A stretch of 64,000 nucleotides of DNA from Halomonas alimentaria (GCF_009902005.1 NZ_WUTT01000001.1:2736705-2800704); one strand, 5' to 3'; counted from the stretch's first letter, positions 35,707 through 44,716 are shown. Program-made: numbers and translations. Notes: generated by a model from the sequence alone, not told the origin.

Positions 35707-36786
35707 TCAAGAGACCTCCAGGGCGATCTTGAGCACGCCGTCGCGCTGGTGGGAGAAGAGGTCGTAGGCATCGACGATCTTCTCCAGCGGGTAGCGGTGG
35801 GTGACCATGGGGCCGAGGTCCAGGCGGCCGCTGTCGATGACTTGCATCAGCCGGCGCATGCGCTCCTTGCCGCCGGGGCAGAGCGAAGTGACGATGCGGT
35901 GATCGCCCAGGCCCGCGCAGAAGGCGTCCAGCGGGATGCTCAGGTTCTCGGAGTAGACCCCGAGGCTCGACAGGGTGCCGCCGGGCTTGATGACCCGCAG
36001 CGCCTGCGCGAAGGTCTGCTGCAGCCCCAGCGCCTCGATGGAGGCGTCCACCCCGCGCCCGCCGGTAAGCTTGCGGATCTCGTCCACCACGTCCACCTGA
36101 CGGAAGTTGAGGGTGACGTCGGCACCCATCTTTCTGGCCATCTCGAGGCGCTCGTCGACGCCATCCACGGCGATGATCAACCCCGCGCCGCGCAGCCTGG
36201 CGCCGGCGGTGGCGCACAGGCCGATGGGGCCCTGGGCAAAGACCGCCACGCTGTCGCCGATCTTGATGTTGGCGGACTCCGCCCCGGCGAAGCCGGTGGA
36301 CATGATGTCCGGGCACATCAGCACCTGGTCGTCGGTGAGACCGTCGGGCACCGGCGAGAGGTTGGCCTGGGCATCCGGCACCCGCAGGTACTCGGCCTGG
36401 GCGCCGTCGATGGTGTTGCCGAAGCGCCAGCCACCCATGGGCTTGTAGCCGTGGGCGTGGTGGCCGCCGTCCTGGGAACTGCAGCCGTCCTGGCAGGCGT
36501 AGGAGGTGAAGCTCGGGCATATGGCGCCGGCGATTACCCGCTGGCCCTCCCGGTAGCCCTGGACGTTGGCGCCGAGCTTCTCGATCACGCCCACCGGCTC
36601 GTGGCCCACGATCAGCCCCTTCTCCACCGGGTACTCGCCCTTGAGGATATGCACGTCGGTGCCGCAGATGGTGGTGGTGGTAACCCGGATCAGGGCGTCG
36701 TTGGGGCCGATGTCGGGGATCGGGCGGTCATCGATCTCGATGCAGCCGGGCTCGACGAAGACGGCGGCTTTCATCATGGCGGGCAT
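35707..36786 (-). CDS. zinc-dependent alcohol dehydrogenase family protein
   Basis: This 359-residue medium-chain dehydrogenase has the catalytic-zinc residues in ICGTDVHILKGE (Cys) and GHEPVGVIEKLG (His-Glu), and a cofactor domain with VAVFAQGPIGLCATAGARLRGA. The region that normally holds four structural-zinc cysteines is instead CPSFTSYACQDGCSSQDGGHHAHGYKPMGGW, which resembles the secondary alcohol dehydrogenase and formaldehyde dehydrogenase-like branch. It reduces or oxidises an alcohol/ketone with NAD(P); the substrate is unknown. ATG 36786 has an AGGAG site six bases upstream. It is divergent from the peroxiredoxin gene. Confidence 0.9.
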   Translation of the reverse strand: MPAMMKAAVFVEPGCIEIDDRPIPDIGPNDALIRVTTTTICGTDVHILKGEYPVEKGLIVGHEPVGVIEKLGANVQGYREGQRVIAGAICPSFTSYACQDGCSSQDGGHHAHGYKPMGGWRFGNTIDGAQAEYLRVPDAQANLSPVPDGLTDDQVLMCPDIMSTGFAGAESANIKIGDSVAVFAQGPIGLCATAGARLRGAGLIIAVDGVDERLEMARKMGADVTLNFRQVDVVDEIRKLTGGRGVDASIEALGLQQTFAQALRVIKPGGTLSSLGVYSENLSIPLDAFCAGLGDHRIVTSLCPGGKERMRRLMQVIDSGRLDLGPMVTHRYPLEKIVDAYDLFSHQRDGVLKIALEVS

Positions 36787-36973
36787 GGCGGACTCCTGGA
36801 TGGCGAGGAAGGGTGACCCCTACAGCTATAGCAGGCAAACGCGATTCCACCATGACAGACATCAAGGAGTGGCCGGCCAAGCGTGAAAGGCGGTGTTTGG
36901 TGTTCTCCGCCTGGTCGAGGCAGACTGGCGAGTCGCGGTATCCCACCCTTTCATCAAAAGAAGGACCTGCCCC

Positions 36974-37450
36974 ATGACGATTGCCACCGGCGAGCGGTTC
37001 CCCGACGTCACCATCAAGACCAACGGCCCGGAAGGCCCCCAGGACCTCAGCACCGGCGACTTCCTCACCGGCAGGAAGGTGGTGCTGTTCGCGGTGCCCG
37101 GTGCCTTCACCCCCGGCTGCTCCAACACCCATATGCCGGGCTTCGTGGTCAACGCCGACAAGATCCTCGCCAAGGGGGTCGATGCCATCGCCTGCCTGGC
37201 GGTCAACGACGCCTTCGTGATGGCTGCCTGGCAGCGCGACCAGAATGCCGAGGCCATCACCATGCTGGCCGACGGCAACGCCGAGCTGACCCGCGCCCTG
37301 GGGCTCGAGAAGGACGCCAGCGGCGCCGGCATGGGCGTACGCTGCCAGCGCTTCGCCATGATCGTCGACGACGGCGTGGTGAAGTACCTGGGCATCGATG
37401 CCAAGGGTGTCGAGCAGAGCAGCGCCGAGACGGTGTTGGCCCAGTTGTAA
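36974..37450 (+). CDS. peroxiredoxin, Prx5 (AhpE-unlike, glutaredoxin-dependent) type
   Basis: This 158-residue thiol peroxidase reduces hydrogen peroxide and organic peroxides. The catalytic Prx motif is VPGAFTPGCSNTHMPGF with the peroxidatic Cys near residue 49 and the conserved Thr and Pro before it. The C-terminal half shows CLAVNDAFVMAAWQRDQ and GMGVRCQRFAMIVDDG, the latter typical of bacterial Prx5. There is no fused glutaredoxin. ATG 36974 has an AGAAGGA site. A VOC protein and a dehydrogenase gene follow on the same strand with short gaps, suggesting a stress-related operon. Confidence 0.93.
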   Translation: MTIATGERFPDVTIKTNGPEGPQDLSTGDFLTGRKVVLFAVPGAFTPGCSNTHMPGFVVNADKILAKGVDAIACLAVNDAFVMAAWQRDQNAEAITMLADGNAELTRALGLEKDASGAGMGVRCQRFAMIVDDGVVKYLGIDAKGVEQSSAETVLAQL

Positions 37451-37477
37451 GCGTTCCCCCTGCTTGAGGAGAGTTTC

Positions 37478-37903
37478 ATGAGCCTTTCCCCCTTTCATCT
37501 GGCGATTCCTGTCCATGACCTGCCCGCGGCCCGCGCCTTCTACGGCGAGGTGTTCGGCCTGGAGGAGGGTCGTTCCAGCGAGCAGTGGGTCGACTTCGAC
37601 TTCTTCGGTCACCAGCTGGTGATCCACGAGCACCCGAAGATGCCCTACCAGGACAACGCCCACACCAACGCCGTGGACGGCCACGACGTGCCGGTGCCCC
37701 ACTTCGGTGTGGTGCTCGGCTGGGACGACTGGGAGGCGCTCGCCAAGCGGCTGCGCGAGCGCGGCACCGAATTCGTGATTGAACCCTATGTGCGTTTTCA
37801 GGGTCAGGTGGGCGAGCAGGCCACCATGTTCCTGCTCGACCCCTGCGGCAACGCCCTGGAGTTCAAGGCGTTCAAGGACATGGGCCAGCTGTTCGCCAAG
37901 TGA
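37478..37903 (+). CDS. VOC-family (glyoxalase/dioxygenase-like) protein
   Basis: This 141-residue protein has one vicinal-oxygen-chelate domain: a start [29 protein letters not shown], the metal-site candidates HLAIPV (His), HFGVVL and [14 protein letters not shown] (Glu). Its sequence resembles lactoylglutathione-lyase-like proteins found beside peroxiredoxin and dehydrogenase genes. The exact reaction is unknown. It begins 27 bases after the peroxiredoxin stop, with a GAGGAGAG ribosome site. Confidence 0.9.
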   Translation: MSLSPFHLAIPVHDLPAARAFYGEVFGLEEGRSSEQWVDFDFFGHQLVIHEHPKMPYQDNAHTNAVDGHDVPVPHFGVVLGWDDWEALAKRLRERGTEFVIEPYVRFQGQVGEQATMFLLDPCGNALEFKAFKDMGQLFAK

Positions 37904-37956
37904 GGCGGGCGACCCGCCAGCCTCACGAATCCGACGACCCGAGGAGAATCACTGAC

Positions 37957-39023
37957 ATGAGCCAGACCCGCGCCTATGCGGCCTTCGCCGAAGACAAGCC
38001 CCTGGCACCCTTCTCCTTCGAGCGCCGCCAGCCGCGCCCGGATGATGTATCCATCGAGATCCTCTACTGCGGCGTCTGCCACAGCGACCTGCACTTCGCC
38101 TACAACGACTGGGGCATGACCCGCTACCCCATCGTGCCCGGCCACGAGATCGTCGGTCGCGTCACCGCCGTGGGCGACGCGGTGAGCCACTTCAAGGAGG
38201 GCGACCTGGTGGGGGTCGGCTGCATGGTCGACTCCTGCCGCGACTGCCAGCCCTGCCGCGAAGGCGTCGAGCAGTACTGCGAGAACGGCTTCACCATGAC
38301 CTACGGCAGCGACGATCGCCACACGACGGCAGCCTGACCCAGGGCGGCTACTCCGACCGCATCGTGGTCAGCGAGCACTTCGTGCTGCGCATGCCGGAGG
38401 GCATCGACCTCCCCTCCGCCGCGCCCATCCTGTGCGCCGGCATCACCACCTACTCGCCGCTCAAGCACTACGGCGTGAAGGCCGGCCACAAGGTCGGGGT
38501 GATCGGCATGGGCGGCCTCGGTCACATGGGGGTCAAGCTGGCCAAGGCGCTGGGCGCCGAGGTGACGGTGTTCACCCGCTCAGAGGCCAAGGTGGAAGAG
38601 GCCAAGCGCCACGGCGCCGACCATGTGGTCGTCTCCAGCGACGAGGCGCAGATGGAGGCCGTGGCCGAGACCTTCGACTTCATGCTCGACACCGTGCCGG
38701 TGCAGCATGACCTCAATCCCTACCTGGCCACGCTGCGTTACGACGGCACCCATATCCTGGTGGGCCTGATGGACCCCATCGAGCCGGCGGTGGAAGGCTT
38801 CAACCTGATCTTCAAGCGTCGCGTGCTGGCCGGTTCGCTGATCGGTGGCATCCCCGAGACCCAGGAGCTGCTCGACCTGTGCGCCGAGCAGGGCATCACC
38901 TGCGACGTGGAGATGATCAACATCGACGAGATCAACACCGCCTTCGAGCGCATGCAGAAGGGTGACGTCCGCTACCGCTTCGTCATCGACATGCAGTCGC
39001 TGAAGCAGGGCGACGCGGCCTGA
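37957..39023 (+). pseudogene. NAD(P)-dependent alcohol dehydrogenase (YahK/AdhC type), frameshifted
   Basis: The gene starts at ATG 37957 with normal features of a zinc alcohol dehydrogenase of the cinnamyl/YahK group: YCGVCHSDLHFAYNDW (catalytic Cys), PIVPGHEIVGRV (His-Glu), and CMVDSCRDCQPCREGVEQYCENG (four structural-zinc cysteines). After YGSDDRHT the frame hits a stop near 38337. The remainder (QGGYSDRIVVSEHFVLRMPEG, then the cofactor motif GVIGMGGLGHMGVKLAKALG) continues in another frame to 39023. The break lies at about 38315-38335 and fits one missing base (or two extra). Without the shift the protein would be about 355 residues. Either a recent mutation or a sequence error. Confidence 0.85.
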
Positions 39024-39061
39024 CCGCCGCCGCTCCCCCAACACGCTGAGGTGACAACGGC

Positions 39062-39089
39062 GCGGCCGTGGCATTCCTGCCACGGCCGC
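39062..39089. terminator. strong hairpin between convergent genes
   Basis: A perfect 12-bp stem (GCGGCCGTGGCA at 39062-39073 and its complement at 39078-39089) with a four-base loop TTCC lies between the dehydrogenase gene and the enoyl-CoA hydratase gene. It can end transcripts from either side. Confidence 0.75.
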
Positions 39090-39115
39090 ACTGTTTAGGG
39101 CGAGTCGATGCTGCC

Positions 39116-39889
39116 TTAGAAGTTCGGCTTGCGCTTCTCGACGAAGGCGCTCATGCCCTCGGTCTGCTCGTCGCCCGCGAAGCAGAAGGCGAACAGGGCG
39201 TTCTCCAGCGCCAGGGCGCTATCGAGGTCCTGGTCCATGCCGTCGTGGATCGCCTGCTTGGCGGCGCGCACCGACTGCGGGCCGTTGCCGCCCAGCTGCT
39301 TGGTGAGCTCCTCAACGTAGCTCTCGAGCTCGGCCTGGGGCATCACCCGGTTGACCAGGCCGATGCGCAGGGCCTCATTGGCATCGATCTTGCGCCCGGT
39401 GGTGCACAAGTCGATGGCCATGGCCGGGCCCACGCGGCGCGGCAGGCGCTGGGTGCCGCCGAAGCCGGGAATCACGCCGAGCAGCACTTCGGGCTGGCCG
39501 AAGATGGCGTTGTCGCTGGCCACCGCCCAGTCGCAGGCCAGCGCCAGCTCGCAGCCGCCGCCCAGGCAGAAACCGTTGACCAGCGCTACGGTGGGCACCG
39601 GCAGGGTCTCCAGGCGCTTGAAGGTGTCCAGCGCCTGGCGGGCGAAGTCGCGGGCCTGCTCGGCGGTCTTCTCGCGCATCTCGGCGATATCGGCACCGGC
39701 CACGAAGGACTTCTCTCCGGCGCCGGTAATCACCACCGCGCGCAGGTCGGCACGACCCTCGAGCCCGGCCAGCACGCGCTCCAGCTCCGCCAGTACGGCC
39801 GTGTTCAGGGCGTTCAGGGCCTTGGGACGGCTGATGGTCAGGCGCACGATGCCGGCGTTGTCGACCACCTCGATCAGGTTCTCGCTCAT
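39116..39889 (-). CDS. enoyl-CoA hydratase/isomerase family protein
   Basis: This 257-residue crotonase-fold enzyme probably hydrates short-chain trans-2-enoyl-CoA. Oxyanion-hole segments are FVAGADIAEM near residue 65 and GFCLGGGCELALACDWAVAS near residue 110, with both catalytic glutamates present (the E of CELAL, and FGQPEVLLGVIPGFGG). The start is ATG 39889 (MSENLIEVV); the frame is open further upstream but runs through the operator region. It is last in the leftward acyl-CoA cluster and has its own regulatory dyads upstream, so it may also be transcribed alone. Confidence 0.92.
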   Translation of the reverse strand: MSENLIEVVDNAGIVRLTISRPKALNALNTAVLAELERVLAGLEGRADLRAVVITGAGEKSFVAGADIAEMREKTAEQARDFARQALDTFKRLETLPVPTVALVNGFCLGGGCELALACDWAVASDNAIFGQPEVLLGVIPGFGGTQRLPRRVGPAMAIDLCTTGRKIDANEALRIGLVNRVMPQAELESYVEELTKQLGGNGPQSVRAAKQAIHDGMDQDLDSALALENALFAFCFAGDEQTEGMSAFVEKRKPNF

Positions 39890-39921
39890 GGGGGCACTCC
39901 TCGGGTTGTTGTTGAATCGGT

Positions 39922-39973
39922 GTTGGGACGGTATTGGACGATACCGCCCAACCCTAGCGAACGCTTGGTTGGG
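39922..39973 (-). promoter_or_regulatory. two overlapping dyads upstream of the enoyl-CoA hydratase gene
   Basis: The first dyad spans 39922-39952: GTTGGGACGGTAT, six central bases, then ATACCGCCCAAC, a near-perfect inverted repeat with one bulged base. The second spans 39947-39973: CCCAACC, 13 bases, GGTTGGG, with a further inner dyad AGCG-AA-CGCT. They share the CCCAAC arm, so a protein could occupy one or the other. TetR-family fatty-acid regulators use dyads of this size; no regulator gene is adjacent. Confidence 0.6.
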
Positions 39974-40091
39974 CGGCAATGCTTCCTTGGTGGATCCAGT
40001 CCGGGTATGAGGCTCCCCGGGGGCGCCTGGCGCCGCCTTCGCCCGGTGGAGCCGGCCTCCCACAGGAGAGACCGGCCCGCCAGGTGAGTGA

Positions 40092-40940
40092 TCAGGAGTA
40101 GACGTGGAAGCCGCGGCCGCTCTTCCGCCCGAGATAGCCGGCGTCGACCATGCGCTTGAGCAGCGGACAGGGGCGGTACTTGGGATCGCCGAAGCCCTCC
40201 TGCAGCACCTCCATGATGGAGAGGCAGACGTCCAGCCCGATCAGGTCGGCGAGCGCCAGCGGGCCCAGCGGGTGGGCGGCGCCGAGCTTCATGGCCGCAT
40301 CGATGTCCTCGGCGCTGGCCACGCCCTCCTGAAGCAGGAAGGCGGCCTCGTTGATCATCGGTACCAGCAGGCGGTTGACGGCGAAGCCGGGGGAGTCACC
40401 GATGGCCACGGCGGTCTTGCCCAGGGACTCGGTGAGCGCCTCGATGCGCGCCACGGTGGCATCACTGGTCTGCTCGGCACGGATCACCTCGACCAGCTTG
40501 AGCACCGGCACCGGGTTGAAGAAGTGCATGCCCACCACCCGCTCTGGGCGCTCGCAGACGGCGGCCAGGCGGGTCAGCGACAGCGACGAGGTGTTGGAGG
40601 CCAGTATCGCTTCGTGGGTCAGGCGGCTCAGGTCGCGGAACAGCTTTTCCTTGAGGGCCGGCTGCTCGGGCGCGGCCTCGATGATCACCTCGCAGTCGCG
40701 CAGGGCATCCAGGGCCGTGGAAGTATCCAGGCGCTGCATGGCGGCGTCCTTGTCGGCCTCACCCAGCTTCTCCTTGGCCACCAGCTTGCCCAGCCCCTTG
40801 TCGATGGCAGCCCTTGCGCGCTGCAGCTGCTCGTCGGCGACGTCGTAGAGCTTGACGGCGAAGCCGCTTTGAACCAGCACCTGGGCGATGCCCTGCCCCA
40901 TGGTGCCGGCGCCCACCACGCCGATCACTTGCTCACTCAT
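40092..40940 (-). CDS. 3-hydroxyacyl-CoA dehydrogenase (3-hydroxybutyryl-CoA type)
   Basis: This 282-residue NAD-dependent enzyme oxidises 3-hydroxyacyl-CoA, most likely short-chain, to the 3-ketoacyl-CoA. The Rossmann motif is VVGAGTMGQGIAQVLVQSGFAV at the start; the catalytic region shows VVGMHFFNPVPVLKLVEVI near residue 138 (active His), and the C-terminal domain has GFAVNRLLVPMINEAAFLL and HPLGPLALADLIGLD. Length is that of stand-alone 3-hydroxybutyryl-CoA dehydrogenases. It lies between the ligase and hydratase genes, separated from the former by a REPIN-like element. Confidence 0.93.
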   Translation of the reverse strand: MSEQVIGVVGAGTMGQGIAQVLVQSGFAVKLYDVADEQLQRARAAIDKGLGKLVAKEKLGEADKDAAMQRLDTSTALDALRDCEVIIEAAPEQPALKEKLFRDLSRLTHEAILASNTSSLSLTRLAAVCERPERVVGMHFFNPVPVLKLVEVIRAEQTSDATVARIEALTESLGKTAVAIGDSPGFAVNRLLVPMINEAAFLLQEGVASAEDIDAAMKLGAAHPLGPLALADLIGLDVCLSIMEVLQEGFGDPKYRPCPLLKRMVDAGYLGRKSGRGFHVYS

Positions 40941-40986
40941 TGCACTCTCCTGATCTGTTCTTGTGGGTGATGCCTCGGTGGCCCGC

Positions 40987-41079
40987 CCCCTTGGGGTCAG
41001 ACCCCAGCCAAGCCACCAAGCCTGTCACCTTGTGCTTGTCGAACCGAGTTGCCCACCGCCGGGGTCTGACCCCAAGGGG
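40987..41079. repeat. REPIN-like element: paired palindromes in inverted orientation
   Basis: Two perfect 19-bp arms, CCCCTTGGGGTCAGACCCC at 40987-41005 and its exact complement at 41061-41079, enclose 55 bases. Each arm is itself a palindrome (GGGGTC-A-GACCCC). Two REP sequences in opposite orientation about 90 bp long are the definition of a REPIN, an element mobilised by REP-associated tyrosine transposases. It sits between the ligase and dehydrogenase genes. No transposase is in the window. Confidence 0.8.
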
Positions 41080-41098
41080 ACTCCCGCACGGCAGATGT

Positions 41099-42730
41099 CT
41101 ACTGCTTGCGCGCTTCGTCGCGCAGCACGAATTTCTGGATCTTGCCGGTGGAGGTCTTGGGCAGCTCGGTAAAGACCACCGTCTTCGGCGCCTTGAAGTG
41201 GGCCAGGTGTTCACGGCAGTGCTTGATGATGTCCTGCTCGGTGACCTCGCCGTAGCCGATCTTCAACTTGACGAAGGCACAGGGGGTCTCGCCCCACTTC
41301 TCGTCGGGCTTGGCCACTACCGCGGCCTCCTCCACCGCCGGGTGCGAGTAGATGCAATCCTCCACCTCGATGGTGGAGATGTTCTCGCCGCCGGAGATGA
41401 TGATGTCCTTGGAGCGGTCCTTGATCTCGATGTAGCCGTCCGGGTGCCAAACGGCCAGGTCGCCGGTATGGTACCAACCGCCTTCGAGCGCCTGTTCGGT
41501 GGCCGCCTCATTCTTGAGATAGCCCTTCATCACGTTGTTGCCGCGCATCAGGATCTCGCCGATGGTCTGGCCATCCTTGGGCACCGGCTCCAGGGTGTTG
41601 GGATCGGCCACGCAGAGCGCCTCCAGCATGTGGTAGCGCACCCCCTGACGAGACTTGAGCTTGGCTCGCTCCTCCATGGGCAGCTCGTTCCATGCCTCGC
41701 GCCAGGCGCAGGAGGTGACCGGACCATAGACCTCGGTAAGGCCGTAGACGTGGGTCACGTCGATGCCGAGCTTCTCGACGCCGGCGATCACCGAGGCGGG
41801 CGGTGCCGCACCCGCGGTGGTGACCTTCACCGGGTGATCGAAGTCGCGCTTCTCCTCGGCGGGCAGGTTGACCAGGCCGTTGAGAACGATAGGCGCGCCG
41901 CTGAAGTGGGTCACACCCTCGTCGGCGATCAGGTCCATCACCCGCTTCGGCTCCACCTTGCGCAGGCAGACATTGGTGCCGGCAGCGGCGGCGATGGTCC
42001 AGGGGAAGCACCAGCCATTGCAGTGGAACATCGGCAGGGTCCACAGGTAGACCGGATGATGGGGCATCGCCCACACCAGGATGTTGCTGGTGGCGTTCAG
42101 GTAGGCGCCACGGTGATGGTAGACCACCCCCTTGGGCTTGCCGGTGGTCCCGGAGGTGTAGTTCAGCGAGATCGCCTGCCACTCGTCCTCGGGCAGCCGG
42201 TAAGGGTAGGCCGGGTCACCCTCGGCAAGCAGCGCCTCGTACTCCAGCTCGCCGATGGCACGCCCCTCGGGCATGAATTCGGGGTCCGCCACATCGATGA
42301 TCAGCGGCTTGTCGTCGAGCTTCGCCACCGCCTCCTCGATGACATCACTGAACTCGGGGTCAACCAGGATTGCCTTCGCCTCGCCGTGCTCCAGCATGTA
42401 GGCAATCGCCTCGGCATCCAGGCGGATATTCAGGGTGTTGAGCACGCAGCCGGCCAGCGGCACGCCGAAGTGGGCCTCGAACATCGCCGGTACGTTGGGC
42501 AGCATGGCGGCCACCGTCTCGCCCGGCTGGATACCGCGCTTCCCAAGCGCCGAGGCGAGCCGGCGGCAGCGCTCCCAGGTGGTACCCCAGTCGCGGCGGA
42601 TCTCGCCGTGGACCACCGCCGGGTAGTCCGGATAGACCGAGGCGGTACGCTCGATAAAGGTCAGCGGCGAGAGCGCCACGTGATTGGCCGGCGTCTGCGG
42701 CAGGCCCTGTTCGAAGATGCTCTGGCTCAT
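41099..42730 (-). CDS. acyl-CoA ligase (AMP-forming), medium-chain type
   Basis: This 543-residue ligase activates a carboxylic acid with ATP and CoA. The P-loop is [21 protein letters not shown] near residue 183, followed by [10 protein letters not shown], the ATP-binding [20 protein letters not shown] and the catalytic lysine near the C-terminus ([14 protein letters not shown]). The sequence is of the group that includes medium-chain fatty-acid ligases and the methylmercaptopropionate ligase DmdB. ATG 42730 (MSQSIFEQG) has GGAG upstream. With the dehydrogenase gene upstream it suggests degradation of a short or medium acyl chain. Confidence 0.92.
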   Translation of the reverse strand: MSQSIFEQGLPQTPANHVALSPLTFIERTASVYPDYPAVVHGEIRRDWGTTWERCRRLASALGKRGIQPGETVAAMLPNVPAMFEAHFGVPLAGCVLNTLNIRLDAEAIAYMLEHGEAKAILVDPEFSDVIEEAVAKLDDKPLIIDVADPEFMPEGRAIGELEYEALLAEGDPAYPYRLPEDEWQAISLNYTSGTTGKPKGVVYHHRGAYLNATSNILVWAMPHHPVYLWTLPMFHCNGWCFPWTIAAAAGTNVCLRKVEPKRVMDLIADEGVTHFSGAPIVLNGLVNLPAEEKRDFDHPVKVTTAGAAPPASVIAGVEKLGIDVTHVYGLTEVYGPVTSCAWREAWNELPMEERAKLKSRQGVRYHMLEALCVADPNTLEPVPKDGQTIGEILMRGNNVMKGYLKNEAATEQALEGGWYHTGDLAVWHPDGYIEIKDRSKDIIISGGENISTIEVEDCIYSHPAVEEAAVVAKPDEKWGETPCAFVKLKIGYGEVTEQDIIKHCREHLAHFKAPKTVVFTELPKTSTGKIQKFVLRDEARKQ

Positions 42731-42785
42731 GGGAGGCTCCGTGATCTGGCGCTTGGCCATGGAAGAATTCGTGGACCGAAAGGAG

Positions 42786-42808
42786 GCCGCCGGCGCAGGG
42801 CCGGCGGC
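42786..42808 (-). terminator. hairpin between acyl-CoA dehydrogenase and ligase genes
   Basis: A perfect 9-bp stem (GCCGCCGGC at 42786-42794 and GCCGGCGGC at 42800-42808) lies just past the acyl-CoA dehydrogenase stop on the minus strand. No U run follows, so it may lower or process read-through rather than stop it. Confidence 0.45.
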
Positions 42809-42823
42809 GAATCGAAGCGGGAA

Positions 42824-44617
42824 TCAGTGGGGGTTGGCGTCGAAGGCTGCCAGGCTCGCCATGCCGGCCTCGATCACCGCACGCTGGGCGCGGCCCACCG
42901 GCAGCCACTGACGGATAGCATAGTCGGCACTCTGGCGCTTGGCCGAGTAGAACGGTTCCTCACTGCCGCTGGCCTGGGCGGCACTGGCCTTGAGGGCCGC
43001 CCGGCCCATCTGCCAGGCGCACAGCACGTGGCCGGCGAGATTCAGGAAGGGAGTCGCGTAGGCCTGGACGGCATCGGCGCCACTCTCGGGGTCGGCACCC
43101 GCCTCCAGCACCGCCGCCATGGCGGCACGCAGGTCGGCGGCACCCCCGGCCAGGCTCCTGCCGAGCTCGACGTGTTCGGCGCTCGCCTCGAGCTCCGCGG
43201 CGGTGGCTTCCACTTCGCCGATCAGGCCCTCGAGGGCCGCACCGCCGTCGCGCTGCAGTTTCCGCCCCGCCAGGTCCAGCGCCTGAATGCCGTTGGTGCC
43301 CTCGTAGATCGGCGCGATTCGCGCATCGCGCAGCAGCTGGGCGGCGCCGGTCTCCTCGATGAAGCCCATGCCGCCGTGGACCTGAACCCCCAGCGAGGCG
43401 ATCTCCACCGCCTGGTCTGTGGAGAAGGCCTTGACCACCGGGATCAGCACGTCGACCCTCGCCTGGGCCGCCTTGCGCTCGCCTTCATCGGCGGCGTGGC
43501 GGGCCACGTCGAGTTGGGCGGCGCAGTAGAGGGCGAGCGCCCGCAGGGCATCGGTGCGAGCCCGCATGGAGAGCAGCATGCGGCGCACATCCAGGTGGTC
43601 GCTGATGGTGCAGTCGCTGCGACCGGAGCGCGGGCTGCGCCCCTGGGTACGGTCCAGGGCGTAGGCGAAGGCGTGCTGGCAGGCGCGCTCGGCCACGCCG
43701 ATGCCCTGGATCCCCACCTTGTGGCGGGCCTCGTTCATCATGGTGAACATGTGGTTGAGGCCGCGCCCCTCCTCGCCCACCAGATAGCCGATGGCGCCGT
43801 CGTTCTCGCCGAAGGCGAGGGTACAGGTGGGCGAGCCGTGGATGCCCAGCTTGTGCTCGATGGAGGCGCAGGTGACGTCATTGCGGCTGCCCAGCGAGCC
43901 GTCCTCGTTGACCAGGAACTTGGGTACCAGGAACAGCGAGATGCCCTTGTTGCCCTCGGGGGCATCGGGCTTGCGCGCCAGCACCAGGTGGATGATGTTC
44001 TCGGCGGCGTCGTGCTCGCCCCAGGTGATGAAGATCTTCTGGCCGAAGAGCCGGTAGCTGCCATCCTCCTGGGGCACGGCGCGGGTGCGCACCTTGGAGA
44101 GGTCCGAGCCGGCCTGGGGCTCGGTGAGGTTCATGGTGCCGGTCCAGGTGCCCTCGACCAGCTTCGGCAGGTAGGTCGCCTGCTGCTCGTCGCTACCGTG
44201 GTGGGCCAGCGCCTCGATGGCACCGGCGGTCAGCATGGGGCACAGCCCCAGCGCCATGTTGGCGCCGTGGAGCATCTCCTGGACCGAGCTTGCCACCACC
44301 TCGGGCAGCCCCTGGCCACCCAGCGCCTCGGAGACGCCGATACCGTTCCAGCCCCCCTCGGCGTAGGCCTGATAGGCCTCGATAAAGCCGTCGGGTACGC
44401 TGACGCCACCATCGTCGCGCCGGGCGCACCCCTGGCGGTCGCCGCTGGCATTGAGCGGCGCCCACACCTCACCGGCAAGCCTCGCCGCCTCCTCCAGCAC
44501 GGCCTCCACCAAATCGGGGCTGGCCTCCTCGAAGCCAGGCAGCGCGAGCGAGCCGTGCTCGAGGAGCTCCTCCAGCACGAAGCGGAGGTCACGGACGGGG
44601 GCAGCAAAGGGGATCAT
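42824..44617 (-). CDS. acyl-CoA dehydrogenase with C-terminal extension (DmdC-like)
   Basis: This 597-residue FAD enzyme introduces the 2,3-double bond in an acyl-CoA. It contains the N-terminal helical domain, the FAD/substrate signature MNLTEPQAGSDLSKVRTRA near residue 165, FITWGEHD, the mid-domain KVGIQGIGVAERACQHAFAYA, and YEGTNGIQALDLAGRK near residue 435 (catalytic Glu), then the extra C-terminal domain typical of this long subfamily. That subfamily includes DmdC, which acts on methylmercaptopropionyl-CoA, as well as fatty acyl-CoA enzymes. It is the first gene of the leftward cluster, with a palindrome at its promoter. Confidence 0.9.
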   Translation of the reverse strand: MIPFAAPVRDLRFVLEELLEHGSLALPGFEEASPDLVEAVLEEAARLAGEVWAPLNASGDRQGCARRDDGGVSVPDGFIEAYQAYAEGGWNGIGVSEALGGQGLPEVVASSVQEMLHGANMALGLCPMLTAGAIEALAHHGSDEQQATYLPKLVEGTWTGTMNLTEPQAGSDLSKVRTRAVPQEDGSYRLFGQKIFITWGEHDAAENIIHLVLARKPDAPEGNKGISLFLVPKFLVNEDGSLGSRNDVTCASIEHKLGIHGSPTCTLAFGENDGAIGYLVGEEGRGLNHMFTMMNEARHKVGIQGIGVAERACQHAFAYALDRTQGRSPRSGRSDCTISDHLDVRRMLLSMRARTDALRALALYCAAQLDVARHAADEGERKAAQARVDVLIPVVKAFSTDQAVEIASLGVQVHGGMGFIEETGAAQLLRDARIAPIYEGTNGIQALDLAGRKLQRDGGAALEGLIGEVEATAAELEASAEHVELGRSLAGGAADLRAAMAAVLEAGADPESGADAVQAYATPFLNLAGHVLCAWQMGRAALKASAAQASGSEEPFYSAKRQSADYAIRQWLPVGRAQRAVIEAGMASLAAFDANPH

Positions 44618-44650
44618 CGAGGCACCTCTCGGGAAAATGATAACAGCGAT

Positions 44651-44665
44651 AGTAGATTCACTACT
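44651..44665 (-). promoter_or_regulatory. 15-bp palindrome at the acyl-CoA dehydrogenase promoter
   Basis: AGTAGATTCACTACT is a perfect 5+5 dyad about 35 bases upstream of the start codon, in an AT-rich promoter-like patch. Position and size suit an operator for a fatty-acid-responsive repressor, but the regulator is not in the window. Confidence 0.5.
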
Positions 44666-44716
44666 TTTCGTCGACCATTATCCCAAGGTCTTAACCGCTG
44701 CTGCGCCCCTCCCGCG

